Shown piece after piece: positions 34,402 to 42,893 of a stretch of 64,000 nt of DNA. Position 1 is the stretch's first letter; every line of letters starts with the position of its first letter. Both the position numbers and the translations under genes were made by a program. The notes under the pieces are model-generated. The model had not been told where the DNA came from and searched no databases. It worked only from the letters and a program-made list of their open reading frames with translations. Source of the stretch: Hymenobacter aranciens (GTDB taxonomy: Bacteria > Bacteroidota > Bacteroidia > Cytophagales > Hymenobacteraceae); assembly GCF_030580865.1 (NCBI RefSeq), contig NZ_JAUQSY010000006.1, positions 124,001 to 188,000 on the forward strand, written 5' to 3'.

Positions 34402-37380
34402 ATGAAAGTTTCTACCGCTGAGCCTTTTCAAATCGTTTATTCGCTCTTCGAACACGAGTTCCTGGGCTACCTCTTCGCTGCCTACGTGGTGCAGCGCAGT
34501 CCCAGCGGCCAGCTCACGCTGCAACATCAGACGGTATCGAGCAAAAATGCCCACGAATTTGCTGATGGGCTGGACGCCACCGACTTCGAGCTGATTGAGC
34601 TCTGCGACCAGATGCAGCAGGACGCGGTAATCAAGGAATTCTGGCCGCGCAAAATCACGACGGCCGAGTTTTTCCTAAAGATTTACCACCCCGAAAAAGG
34701 CGACAAACCCCTGCAGGAAGCCATGAGCCGCTACGTGCAGGAGCGCATGGGCGCACTGCTCAACAAGCTCACCGACAAGCTGGTGTTCATCATGGGGCGC
34801 GATGGCGAGCCCACCTGGCGCGAAATCGGGCTGGCGCCGGCTAAGGCGTCGATTCTCTTTCACTTCCGGCGCAACGAGGAGGGGACGCACTACTTCCCCA
34901 CCATTCAGTACCAGGGGCAGAAGCTGGATTTTCAGTACAAGGATGCGGTGCTGGTGTGCCTGCAGCCGGCCTGGCTGCTGCTGGGTAATTTGCTTTACAC
35001 CTTCCGCACCGAGGTGGATGGGCGCAAGCTGCTGCCCTTCCTGAAAAAGAAGTTTATCGTGGTGCCGCGGCAGGTGGAAGACAGCTACTTCCAGAAGTTC
35101 GTGGCCCCGCTCATGGAGTCGTTCGACGTCCACGCCCGGGGCTTCGACATCCGCTCGGAGCGCTACGTGGCCCGGCCGCTGCTCACCTACACCGACGTGC
35201 CGCCGGCTGCGCCCGCGCCCGAGGCGCCAGCCCGCCCGCTAGGGCCGCCGCGCCGGGGCCGCATCCCGCAGCCCAAGCCCGCCGCGCCCCTACCCACCCG
35301 GCCCGAGGACGAGCTGATGTACTTCGACCTCAACTTCCGCTATGGCCCGCACCTGATGGCCCTCAGCACCGACAAGCCGGTGAGCGTTCACCTGGAAAAA
35401 ACAGCTGACAGCTACGTGTTTCACCGCCTGCTGCGCAGCCCCGCGCAGGAGCAGGCCACGCTCGATGAGCTGCAGGCGCTGGGCCTGAGCGTGAGCAACG
35501 GCCACGCCACCCTGCCCAAAGCCGACGCCCTGACCTGGCTGCACGACCACACCCGCACCCTCGCCGAAGCCGGCTACACCGTGGAGCCGGGCGCCTCGTC
35601 GGGCAAAAGCTACTTCATCGGCCCGATGTATGCCCGCGTGGGCATTCAGGAGGCCGGCGACTGGTTCGACGTGCGCGGCACGGTGCATTTTGGGGAGTTT
35701 GAAATCCCGTTTATTCGCCTGCGCAGCCACATTCTGCAGCGCCGCCGCGAGTTTAAGCTGCCCAACGGACAGGTGGCACTCATTCCCGAGGAGTGGTTTA
35801 CCGACTACCTCGAGCTCTTCGCCTTCGCCGAGGAAACCGACGGCGAAATCAACCTGCGCCGCCACCACCTGGCCCTGGTGGCCGACCTGCAAAGCTCCGA
35901 GCTGGCCACCGTGACGATGGGCCGCAAGCTTGAAAAGCTGCGCGACTTCGCCGAGGTGGAAGACCACCCGCTGCCGGCCGGCTTCCGGGGCGAGCTGCGG
36001 CCCTACCAGAAGGCCGGCTACAACTGGCTGCGCTTCGTGCAGCAATACCATTTCGGCGGCTGCCTGGCCGATGACATGGGCCTGGGCAAAACCGTGATGA
36101 CGCTGAGCATGCTGCAGCAGCGCCACGAAAGCGGCGCCACCAACGGCGCGGCCTCGCTGCTGGTGCTGCCCACCTCGCTGGTGTACAACTGGCTGGGTGA
36201 GGCCCAAAAGTTCACCCCCAACCTGCGCATTCTGGCCTACACCGGCACCTACCGCGACAAAAACGCCGCCCAGTTTGCCGACTACGACGTGGTGCTGACC
36301 AGCTACGGCATCGTGCGGCTCGATACCGAGCTGCTGGCCTCCTATAAGTTTGATTACGTGATTCTGGACGAGTCGCAGGCCATCAAAAACCCCTCCAGCA
36401 CCACCTCGCAGGCCGTGCGGCAGCTGCGCTCGAAGCACCGCCTGATTCTGACGGGCACGCCGGTCGAGAACAGCACGATGGACCTCTGGTCGCAGATGTC
36501 GTTCATCAACCCCGGCTTGCTGGGCACGCAGGCGTTTTTCCGCAAGGAATTCCTCAAGCCCATCGAGAAAGACCAGAACGAGGACCGCACCCGCCGCCTG
36601 CACGCGCTCATCAAGCCCTTCATCCTGCGGCGGCACAAGGCGCAGGTGGCGAAAGAATTGCCGGAGAAAACCGAGCACCTCAGCTTCTGCCCCATGACCG
36701 AGGAGCAGGCCCACGCCTACGAGGAAACCAAGAGCTTCTACCGCAACAAAATCCTCTCGAACCTCGACGAGCACGGCTCGGCCAGCACGCAGTTTCTGCT
36801 GCTGCAGGGCCTCACCCGCCTGCGCCAGATAGCAAATCACCCCCACCTCGCCGACCCGGAGTACGCCCACGAATCGGGCAAGCTGCGCGAGGTGCTGCGG
36901 ATGCTGCGCGGCGTAGTGGCCGAGGGTCACAAAGTCCTCGTCTTCTCGCAATTCGTGCAGCACCTGCTGCTGGTGCGCAACGCGCTGGACGAGCGCCAGC
37001 TCCCCTACGCCTACCTCGACGGCAACACCCGCGACCGCCAGGCCGAGGTCAACCGCTTCCAGGAAACCGAGGAGTTGCAAATCTTCCTCATCAGCCTCAA
37101 GGCCGGTGGCGTGGGCCTCAACCTCACCGCCGCCGACTACGTCTTCATCCTCGACCCCTGGTGGAACCCCGCCGTGGAGGCCCAGGCCATCGACCGCGCC
37201 CACCGCATCGGGCAGCAGCGGCCGGTGTTCGTCTATAAGTTCATCACCCAGGGCACCGTGGAGGAGAAAATCCTGGCTTTGCAGCGCCGCAAGCTGGCCC
37301 TGGTGAGCGAATTGATTGCCACCGACGAGGCCGTGATTAAGTCGCTGACCCGGGCCGATATTGAAGAGCTGCTGGGGTAG
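34402..37380 (+). CDS. SNF2/Rad54-family ATP-dependent helicase
   Basis: A 992-aa protein. The C-terminal half is a SNF2 motor: LRPYQKAGYNWLRF, Walker A DDMGLGKTVM near residue 556, DESQ near 655 (LDESQAIKNPSS), motif III LILTGTPVENS, and motif VI AQAIDRAHRIGQQRPV near 930. The N-terminal ~520 aa include a domain found in bacterial SNF2 proteins, with a Pro-rich linker at about 272-300. No SWIM zinc finger is visible. Such proteins remodel nucleoprotein or act in repair; some belong to defence islands. A two-gene ATPase/TOPRIM candidate lies just downstream, but a palindrome separates them. Confidence 0.93.
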   Translation: MKVSTAEPFQIVYSLFEHEFLGYLFAAYVVQRSPSGQLTLQHQTVSSKNAHEFADGLDATDFELIELCDQMQQDAVIKEFWPRKITTAEFFLKIYHPEKGDKPLQEAMSRYVQERMGALLNKLTDKLVFIMGRDGEPTWREIGLAPAKASILFHFRRNEEGTHYFPTIQYQGQKLDFQYKDAVLVCLQPAWLLLGNLLYTFRTEVDGRKLLPFLKKKFIVVPRQVEDSYFQKFVAPLMESFDVHARGFDIRSERYVARPLLTYTDVPPAAPAPEAPARPLGPPRRGRIPQPKPAAPLPTRPEDELMYFDLNFRYGPHLMALSTDKPVSVHLEKTADSYVFHRLLRSPAQEQATLDELQALGLSVSNGHATLPKADALTWLHDHTRTLAEAGYTVEPGASSGKSYFIGPMYARVGIQEAGDWFDVRGTVHFGEFEIPFIRLRSHILQRRREFKLPNGQVALIPEEWFTDYLELFAFAEETDGEINLRRHHLALVADLQSSELATVTMGRKLEKLRDFAEVEDHPLPAGFRGELRPYQKAGYNWLRFVQQYHFGGCLADDMGLGKTVMTLSMLQQRHESGATNGAASLLVLPTSLVYNWLGEAQKFTPNLRILAYTGTYRDKNAAQFADYDVVLTSYGIVRLDTELLASYKFDYVILDESQAIKNPSSTTSQAVRQLRSKHRLILTGTPVENSTMDLWSQMSFINPGLLGTQAFFRKEFLKPIEKDQNEDRTRRLHALIKPFILRRHKAQVAKELPEKTEHLSFCPMTEEQAHAYEETKSFYRNKILSNLDEHGSASTQFLLLQGLTRLRQIANHPHLADPEYAHESGKLREVLRMLRGVVAEGHKVLVFSQFVQHLLLVRNALDERQLPYAYLDGNTRDRQAEVNRFQETEELQIFLISLKAGGVGLNLTAADYVFILDPWWNPAVEAQAIDRAHRIGQQRPVFVYKFITQGTVEEKILALQRRKLALVSELIATDEAVIKSLTRADIEELLG

Positions 37381-37404
37381 GTTCTGGCCTGTGTGGCACC
37401 CCTC

Positions 37405-37494
37405 CTGTCATGCTGAGCGCAGCGAAGCATCCTCTCGCGCCTCAACGATTTCGTTCGAACGTGAACGGATGCTTCGTTGCGCTCAGCATGACAG
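37405..37494. repeat. Intergenic palindrome, GTCATGCTGAGCGCAG family
   Basis: Arms 37405-37431 and 37467-37494 pair almost perfectly (TGTCATGCTGAGCGCAGCGA on the left). It separates the SNF2 gene from the ATPase gene. Relatives are at 12393 (decayed), 1074 (short) and 48859 (variant). Confidence 0.85.
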
Positions 37495-37515
37495 TTCTTT
37501 TGTTTTGCCCTTTCC

Positions 37516-37523
37516 TACCTTCG
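37516..37523 (+). promoter_or_regulatory. Possible -7 element before the ATPase gene
   Basis: TACCTTCG, one mismatch to TAnnTTTG, ends 4 bases before the ATG at 37528. The spacing would give a leaderless or internally initiated message, so this is uncertain. Confidence 0.3.
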
Positions 37524-37527
37524 CCCC

Positions 37528-38661
37528 ATGCTCACGTCCCTCCGCATCCAGAATTTCCGCAGCATCCGCGACGCCGCCGTGAAGCTCGGGCAAGTCAACC
37601 TCTTTATCGGGCCTAATAACTCGGGGAAAACGAATTTTTTGAAGGGGGCCGCCTTGTTTGCTTACAGTCTAGGAAACTATCCTACAAACAGACTGGATTC
37701 AGAAAACTTCTTTAAGTTCCGCTCTAGGCAAATTGCAACTAGTGATTGGGGTGTACCAATACAATTCGTGGCTGGGGCAGATAATTTGGACGGAAAGGTT
37801 GTAAGTCTAATTATTGGTCATGATGTCGATGTAACAAATGACCGTTGGATATATACTAGCGAGTTCTCTGTGCTACCCAATATACAGACAGAACATCATT
37901 TTACTGGCTACTACGACATACCTCCCGACTACTACGAAGAACCTCTTCAGGTTCCCACAGAAATTTGGAAACTCATTGATTATATGAGGGGCACATTGAT
38001 TTATAGACCAGAACCATCGGATTATGTTCTGAGTGTTGGATTAGCTTATCAAGAAACTATAGTTGCCAATGCGAGCAACATTGTAAATTTCATCTATAAC
38101 TTAAGCCAAAACTACAAGAAGCTCTTTAAACAGCTTGAGGATGATTTTGCTCGTTGTGTTGGTTCTCTTACTGGTGTTTCTATACCTGCTGACCCCAAAG
38201 AGCCCGGTAAACTCAAACTGAAATTCTTCGACAAAAACGACGTCGGCTACTGGGCCGAAGAAGTATCTGAAGGCGTCCTCTACTTCCTCGCCCTGCTTTG
38301 CATCGTCCACCAACCCGACCCGCCGAAGCTGCTGCTGCTGGAGGAGCCCGAGAAAGGCATCCACCCCCGCCGCATCAAGGAGGTGATGGACTTCATTTTT
38401 GAGCTGGCGCGCCTGCGCGACATTCAAATCATCCTCACCTCGCATAGCCCCTATGTGGTCGACCACTTCAAGGACATCCCGGAGTGCGTTTCCGTATTCG
38501 ACCGCAATCCGGAAACGGGCGAGACGATGATTCACAACGCGGGCGACCTAATCAAAAAGACTAACGAGGAATACGCGGCCCAAGGCCTGCCGCCCACCGA
38601 CTACACCAGCTCGCTGGGCGAATACTGGGTATCCGGCTTTCTGGGAGGGGTGCCGCTATGA
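37528..38661 (+). CDS. AAA15/OLD-type ATPase, putative defence component
   Basis: A 377-aa ABC-type ATPase of the AAA_15/AAA_21 kind. It starts with LRIQNFRSIRDA and Walker A FIGPNNSGKTNF (about 27-38). The C-terminal half has a signature-like SEGVLYFLALL, Walker B LLLLEEPEKGIHP (near 267) and the D/H-loop LTSHSPYVVDHF. The middle (about 40-230) is unlike its flanks: its DNA is strongly AT-rich while both ends are GC-rich. It lacks a fused TOPRIM domain; the next gene, overlapping by 4 bases, seems to provide it. The pair resembles two-gene ATPase/nuclease defence systems. Confidence 0.85.
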   Translation: MLTSLRIQNFRSIRDAAVKLGQVNLFIGPNNSGKTNFLKGAALFAYSLGNYPTNRLDSENFFKFRSRQIATSDWGVPIQFVAGADNLDGKVVSLIIGHDVDVTNDRWIYTSEFSVLPNIQTEHHFTGYYDIPPDYYEEPLQVPTEIWKLIDYMRGTLIYRPEPSDYVLSVGLAYQETIVANASNIVNFIYNLSQNYKKLFKQLEDDFARCVGSLTGVSIPADPKEPGKLKLKFFDKNDVGYWAEEVSEGVLYFLALLCIVHQPDPPKLLLLEEPEKGIHPRRIKEVMDFIFELARLRDIQIILTSHSPYVVDHFKDIPECVSVFDRNPETGETMIHNAGDLIKKTNEEYAAQGLPPTDYTSSLGEYWVSGFLGGVPL

Positions 38662-39278
38662 GTATCATTACCTACGGTTTTTTTGGCGAAGACAAAGGGC
38701 AAGGACGATTTCTAACCGAGTATCTGCGGAAGATGGAGACGTTGCATCCGGTGCTGTTCGACGCCCACCCGTGGTTTAGCCAAAAGTATCAAGGCGTCAA
38801 TAATAAGGGCGTTGACAAAGGATTCCGCGAAGCTTGGCTACGCGGCTTCGGCCAGGAATGCGAACTCGACTGCCTGTTCGTTGGGCGCGACCTTGATTCC
38901 AATACCCCCACTATTCGAGCGGAGCGGCATCAGGTTTTCATCGATAAAGTTGCGGGCATCGACCGGCCAAATTGGTGGGCGCGCACCGTTTTTATTTTGC
39001 CGATGCAGTGCATCGAACACTGGCTGCTGGCACTACAGCGGCGCGCCGATGGCCGCCCTTCAAAAGACACCCGCGACCTGGAAGGCATTCTCAACGATGC
39101 CGTGAAAAGGGAGTTGTACGAGGAACACCCACGCACCCCCACCAATCAATCCAAAGACGACTTGGTAACTGCCTTGGCAGCAGACCTGGATATTGAATGG
39201 CTGGCAGGAGTGTCCGTCAGCTTCCAGGATTTTCACCAACAGGTAGAGGCTTATTTGGCGAAGCACTTGGTCGCGTAA
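38658..39278 (+). CDS. TOPRIM-like (RloB/DUF4276-type) partner protein
   Basis: A 206-aa protein whose ATGA overlap with the ATPase gene indicates translational coupling. It begins with an acidic turn FFGEDKGQGRFL (possible TOPRIM Glu), has FVGRDLDSN near residue 75-82 (possible DxD metal site) and PMQCIEHWLLAL near 115, which matches the Pro-x3-Glu-x-Trp-Leu-Leu element of RloB/DUF4276-like proteins. Such proteins are nuclease partners of ATPases in anti-phage or RNA-targeting systems. The assignment is by motif only; no structure or search supports it here. Confidence 0.65.
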   Translation: MSIITYGFFGEDKGQGRFLTEYLRKMETLHPVLFDAHPWFSQKYQGVNNKGVDKGFREAWLRGFGQECELDCLFVGRDLDSNTPTIRAERHQVFIDKVAGIDRPNWWARTVFILPMQCIEHWLLALQRRADGRPSKDTRDLEGILNDAVKRELYEEHPRTPTNQSKDDLVTALAADLDIEWLAGVSVSFQDFHQQVEAYLAKHLVA

Positions 39279-39326
39279 AAACCCTCCGCACCCACGCCCC
39301 CACTCATTTCCCCCAAGTCCCGGGTT

Positions 39327-39534
39327 TCCGCACGCACGCCCCGGCCTCCGCTGCCACGCCACGAGTTTCCGCACCCAAGCCCCGAGTTTCCGCACTCACG
39401 CCACGAGCTTCCGTACCCAAGTCGCGGCACTCCGCACCCAAGTCACGGGTTTCCGCACCCACGCCACGGCATTCCGCATCCAGGTCACGGGTTTTCGCAC
39501 CCACGCCACGACCTCCGCACCCAAGTCCTGCTTT
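39327..39534. repeat. 21-bp tandem repeat (minisatellite), about 10 copies
   Basis: Units begin TCCGCACCCA (or close variants) at 39327, 39347, 39368, 39389, 39410, 39431, 39452, 39473, 39494 and 39514, a spacing of 21 with two of 20. A degenerate first unit starts at 39285. The DNA is very GC-rich. Units alternate between CCAAGTCACGG- and CCACGCCACGG-type forms, suggesting an older 42-bp period. Confidence 0.9.
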
Positions 39535-39535
39535 T

Positions 39536-39566
39536 TTGGAATACTGGTTATTGTGTTGTAGTATTG
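39536..39566 (+). promoter_or_regulatory. Promoter of the 230-aa unknown gene
   Basis: TTG (39536-39538), 20 bases, TAGTATTG (39559-39566), one mismatch from TAnnTTTG. It lies just after the minisatellite and 50 bases before the start codon. Confidence 0.5.
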
Positions 39567-39615
39567 TGCCGGGCCAAACGGGCCCGACATTCTCTCACCA
39601 TCAACCCATAACCCC

Positions 39616-40308
39616 ATGCTTACTGCCAAGCAAACCAACCGCCTCACCGCCTACGAAAACCTCGACACCGTCCTCCAGGACGAAGCCGACGTGTACAAAG
39701 ACGACGACGGCATGCAGGAAATCGCCACCACCCTGCACGACCACCTCACCGTTCTCAAGCCCTTGCGCAAGGCCGGCGTGCGCCCCCGCAAAGGCGGCGC
39801 CACCGAAGACAAAACCAACGCCAAGCAATTCCTGGCCGACGTCGGCGGCGAAATCGCCGGCGACCTCTTCTCCTTCGGCAGCAAAATCAATAACAACACC
39901 CTCAAAGCCGAATCCGACTACTCCCCCGCCGACCTCGTCAAGCTGCGCGGCACCCGCCTCGTCGACGTCAGCGAGCACCTCTACGACCTCGTCGGCACCC
40001 ACGCCACCGCCATGGGTAAGCTCGCCATCTCCGATGCCCGCCGCACCGAGTTCCGCACCGCCATCGATGACTTTAGCGGCAAAAAGAACGTCGGCCGCCA
40101 GCAAACCGGCACCGGCCAGGCCACCAGCCTCAGCACCGGCAAGCGCTTCGCCCTCATCGCCGAGCTACTCGAAGACCGCCTGCTGCGCGCCCTGCGCAAA
40201 TACAAGCGCCTCAACCCCGACTTCTACACCCGCGTCACCGCCGCCCGCGAAGTCATCGACCTCCCCGGCTCCAACCCCGGCCCCGGCGACGGGAAACCCC
40301 AGGCCTAG
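39616..40308 (+). CDS. Unknown helical protein
   Basis: A 230-aa soluble protein with no signal peptide or recognised domain. It is mainly helical, starting LTAKQTNRLTAYENLDTVL, with an ALRKYKRLNPDFYTRVTAAR segment near the end and a Gly/Pro tail (PGSNPGPGDG). It converges on a large unknown gene, with a strong shared terminator. The frames of 448 and 167 codons over the same DNA are shadows: their composition is abnormal (Pro/Ser/Ala- or Gly/Val-only). Confidence 0.72.
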   Translation: MLTAKQTNRLTAYENLDTVLQDEADVYKDDDGMQEIATTLHDHLTVLKPLRKAGVRPRKGGATEDKTNAKQFLADVGGEIAGDLFSFGSKINNNTLKAESDYSPADLVKLRGTRLVDVSEHLYDLVGTHATAMGKLAISDARRTEFRTAIDDFSGKKNVGRQQTGTGQATSLSTGKRFALIAELLEDRLLRALRKYKRLNPDFYTRVTAAREVIDLPGSNPGPGDGKPQA

Positions 40309-40314
40309 AACCTC

Positions 40315-40352
40315 CCAAAAAAGCGCCCCGGCCAGCTGGCCGGGGCGCTTTT
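40315..40352. terminator. Bidirectional terminator
   Basis: Nearly loopless palindrome: AAGCGCCCCGGCCAG (40321-40335) pairs with CTGGCCGGGGCGCTT (40336-40350), with an A-run before and T after. It serves two convergent genes. Confidence 0.88.
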
Positions 40353-40377
40353 CAGTTGCGGCGGCAAGCCCTTGGGG

Positions 40378-42564
40378 CTACTCCACCGCCGTCAGCGGCA
40401 GCGCCTCGAAGTGGAAGTTCTCGCCCGCCACCGTTTCGCCGAACTTGGGTTCCACCCAGTGCAGCAGGGTGTCGCCCAGCGTCAGGCGGATAACGTTTTC
40501 GTCGGGCTGGCCGGGGTCGCTACGCCGCGGCACGCCGTGGTGAAAGTGGCACTCCACCACCAGTTCCCACTTGTCGCCCGGCTGCACCATGAAGGACTTG
40601 TAGCCCTCCAGGGTCACCGCCACCTCGTTTCGCGACTTCGACCGGGTTTCCGGGTCCCACTTGGCCCGCAGCTTCTGGTAGAGGTAGTATTTGCCGTTTT
40701 CCGCGTGCTCGGTATCAATCAGCACCTGGTTGTCGCCGCTGCGCACCTTGCGGGCATACACCTTCACTATCGGCGACGACCAGATTTTGGGGTCGATGTA
40801 GCCGTAGGTCACCGTCTCGTTGGCCTCCAGCTGCAGGTGCACCTTGCTGCGCAGCGCCAGCAGCGCCGGCTCGCCCCGGTACTCAAACAGGTTGGCCGTA
40901 AACACCCGGATGCGGTCGTGCGCCGCCGCCAGCTGGCGGTTGTGGTTTTCCACCAGGTGCAGGTCCAGGTAGTGGCCGTCGCGCACGCGGTCCTGCAGCA
41001 CGTAGGGCGTCGTGCCCCACTTCACCGCCTGCGCCACAATGTGGTTTTCCTTCGTAATGCCCGTCCACTCGTAGGCGTGCATGCCCACGGCCGGGCCCTG
41101 GTCGGGCGAGGCCCGCTGCGCCACCTGCGGCGCCACCAGCACCGCCACCGTCAGCGGCTGGCCGTCCTGAAACAGGTCGACCTGCTGCGGCTGCACCCCG
41201 TAGCGGTAGTTCGCGTCGAAGGGCTTGTGCAGGGCCGGCCCGGGCTGCTCCCAGGGCCAGAAGTAACTGGCCAGCACCAGCTGGCTGCTCATCTTGTCCT
41301 GCAGCTGCGGGAAGTTGTCGCGGGCCGCCGTCAGGTCGATAGCCCGCGGCCGCAGCACCGCCGTTTCCGTTACCCGGCCGGGGCGCGGCGCGTAGCTGCC
41401 CGGCGCAAAGGCCGGCGCCTTGCGGCCCTCCAGCTGGCTCGTGCGCACCAGCGCCCGGCCGTAGATGCCCGCCAGCAGCTGCTTCAGCCGGGCCAGCGCC
41501 TTAGCCTCGTCGGGCTCGCCCTGCGCGTTGCGCTCATCCACCCCAAAGCGCAGCTCCACGGCCGCGCAAAACAAATCGGCTTGCAGGATAACCGGCTCGA
41601 TGTGGGCCGGCAGCCCATCGTAGGCAGACGACGCCCCGACGCTTACCGGCGCCCACGCCACGGTAAAGGTGGGGGTGAAAAGCAGCACATCCACGCAGCG
41701 CTGAAACTCCCGCACGTAGCCCAGCACGAAGTCCTCTTTAAACTCGGTTTCCCACTTCTTCACCTCGCGGGTCAGCACCGTGTTGCGCTCGGCCGCATCG
41801 CGGGGGTTGTCCACCTTGCCCGCCAGGGCAGCGCTCAGCACGGCCGCCCCGGTGTAGAGGCGGTTCAGGCCGTCGGCAAACCAGGCCTCCAGCAGGCTGT
41901 AAGCCTCCGGCACGGTCACGCTGTGGTTTTCAATGCGCAGCAGCAGCTGGTTGGTCCACAGCTGCAGAATGCTCTCCGACGTGGGCGTCGATTCCGTCAT
42001 CAGCGTCCGCATCGTTTCCATGGCCTGCTTCACGCGCCAGTCGTGGTCCACCGAGTGCGCAAACCGCTTGGCCTGGTCTTCGGTAAACACCATGCCCTTG
42101 GTCTGGGTCATCAGGCGCATCATGTTTGGCGAGATGCCGTTGCTGGCCTCGGCCTCGACCTCGGCCGGCGCCTCCTGCCCCAGCTCCGCCGCCGAATACG
42201 CCACCCCGTGGGCCGACACAATGCTGCTCCAGGCCACCATCAGCTGCGCGTCCTTAGCGAAGTACTTCTGCATCTCGGCCAGCATTTTGAGCTGCTTCGA
42301 GATTTCAATCAGGTTCTTGTTGGCCGTGTCCAGCGACTTTTTCACGAGCGCCAGGTCTTCGATGATGGCGTCGAGCCGCTTGTTCACCTCCACCTCGCTG
42401 CCAATGCCAAAGGCAATGAGGGCTTCGCTGAAAAACTTGCCGCCCGCGCCGGCCAGCAGCTTGCCGGCCCCCCAGGTAATAAAGGAAGCCGCCACCGACG
42501 TGATGCCGTTCGGGGCGAAGGAAGCGGGCGCCGCCTCCAGTTGGGTGTTGGTAGTTTCTACCAT
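40378..42564 (-). CDS. Large unknown protein, possible pore-forming N-terminus
   Basis: A 728-aa protein without signal peptide, starting at the ATG at 42564 (MVETTNTQLEA); the upstream extension has no support. Residues about 20-55 are a Gly/Ala-rich hydrophobic stretch (ITSVAASFITWGAGKLLAGA), followed at 55-100 by an amphipathic helix pair (RLDAIIEDLALVKKSLDTAN...EISKQLKMLAEM). This layout resembles alpha-helical pore-forming toxins. The rest is mixed alpha/beta with a beta-rich C-terminal third. No family is recognised. Intracellular storage and release, or another role altogether, are both possible. It converges on the 230-aa unknown gene. Confidence 0.8.
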   Translation of the reverse strand: MVETTNTQLEAAPASFAPNGITSVAASFITWGAGKLLAGAGGKFFSEALIAFGIGSEVEVNKRLDAIIEDLALVKKSLDTANKNLIEISKQLKMLAEMQKYFAKDAQLMVAWSSIVSAHGVAYSAAELGQEAPAEVEAEASNGISPNMMRLMTQTKGMVFTEDQAKRFAHSVDHDWRVKQAMETMRTLMTESTPTSESILQLWTNQLLLRIENHSVTVPEAYSLLEAWFADGLNRLYTGAAVLSAALAGKVDNPRDAAERNTVLTREVKKWETEFKEDFVLGYVREFQRCVDVLLFTPTFTVAWAPVSVGASSAYDGLPAHIEPVILQADLFCAAVELRFGVDERNAQGEPDEAKALARLKQLLAGIYGRALVRTSQLEGRKAPAFAPGSYAPRPGRVTETAVLRPRAIDLTAARDNFPQLQDKMSSQLVLASYFWPWEQPGPALHKPFDANYRYGVQPQQVDLFQDGQPLTVAVLVAPQVAQRASPDQGPAVGMHAYEWTGITKENHIVAQAVKWGTTPYVLQDRVRDGHYLDLHLVENHNRQLAAAHDRIRVFTANLFEYRGEPALLALRSKVHLQLEANETVTYGYIDPKIWSSPIVKVYARKVRSGDNQVLIDTEHAENGKYYLYQKLRAKWDPETRSKSRNEVAVTLEGYKSFMVQPGDKWELVVECHFHHGVPRRSDPGQPDENVIRLTLGDTLLHWVEPKFGETVAGENFHFEALPLTAVE

Positions 42565-42776
42565 GTTCGTAGGTACTTTAAAAAGTGAGAAAGGGTAACG
42601 CAGAAGGAAGGCAGCTACTTTCATCACCGGACGGGCCCACAGCCCGCCGCCCGGCACAGCAGCACGGGCACAAAGGTCGAGGGCCGAAATGGCATGATTT
42701 GTCGCATAAAAATGCGACAGGGCCAATTATTTTTCAGGCCTTTACGCCCCGCTTCCCGGGCGCCCCACCCGCACGC

Positions 42777-42813
42777 AAAAAGGCCCGTCTCCCTATCAGG
42801 AAACGGGCCTTTC
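42777..42813 (-). terminator. Terminator of the amylase gene
   Basis: AGGCCCGT (42781-42788) pairs with ACGGGCCT (42803-42810). Read on the reverse strand it ends in five T. It lies beyond the palindrome that follows the amylase stop codon. Confidence 0.75.
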
Positions 42814-42816
42814 GCC

Positions 42817-42889
42817 GGTAGCGCGGACTCCGTAGCCCGTGAATCTGGTAGTCGTTCACACGCACGGACTACTAACGTCCGCGCTACCA
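42817..42889. repeat. Intergenic palindrome, GTAGCGCG family
   Basis: Outer arms GGTAGCGCGGAC and GTCCGCGCTACC, with an inner TAGTC...GACTA pair. The core matches copies at 6821, 46719 and 57434. Confidence 0.8.
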
Positions 42890-42893
42890 GGTG

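Larger units (their letters stand above)
39279..39615. other. Intergenic region with minisatellite and promoter
   Basis: This stretch holds the 21-bp tandem repeat (39327-39534) and, after it, a promoter-like sequence for the next gene. Open frames through the repeat are by-products of its 7-codon period. Confidence 0.6.
42565..42893. other. Intergenic region between the large unknown gene and the amylase
   Basis: It contains the amylase terminator (42777-42813) and a GTAGCGCG-family palindrome (42817-42889). Upstream of the reverse-strand unknown gene I see no exact promoter match. Confidence 0.6.

Noticed and set aside
35290..37203. Reverse frame of 637 codons inside the SNF2 gene
   Set aside because: The forward frame carries all helicase motifs; the reverse one is a Val/Gly/Ala-rich shadow.
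39285..39534. CRISPR-like array
   Set aside because: Contiguous 21-bp units without unique spacers and no cas genes.
39197..40543. Forward frame of 448 codons across the minisatellite and the 230-aa gene
   Set aside because: Composition is almost only Pro, Ser, Ala and Thr, a frame shadow of GC-rich coding DNA. It also runs through the bidirectional terminator.
40372..42588. Forward frame of 738 codons opposite the large unknown gene
   Set aside because: Rich in His, Arg, Gln and Val with no domain; the reverse-strand frame has normal composition and domain-like structure.
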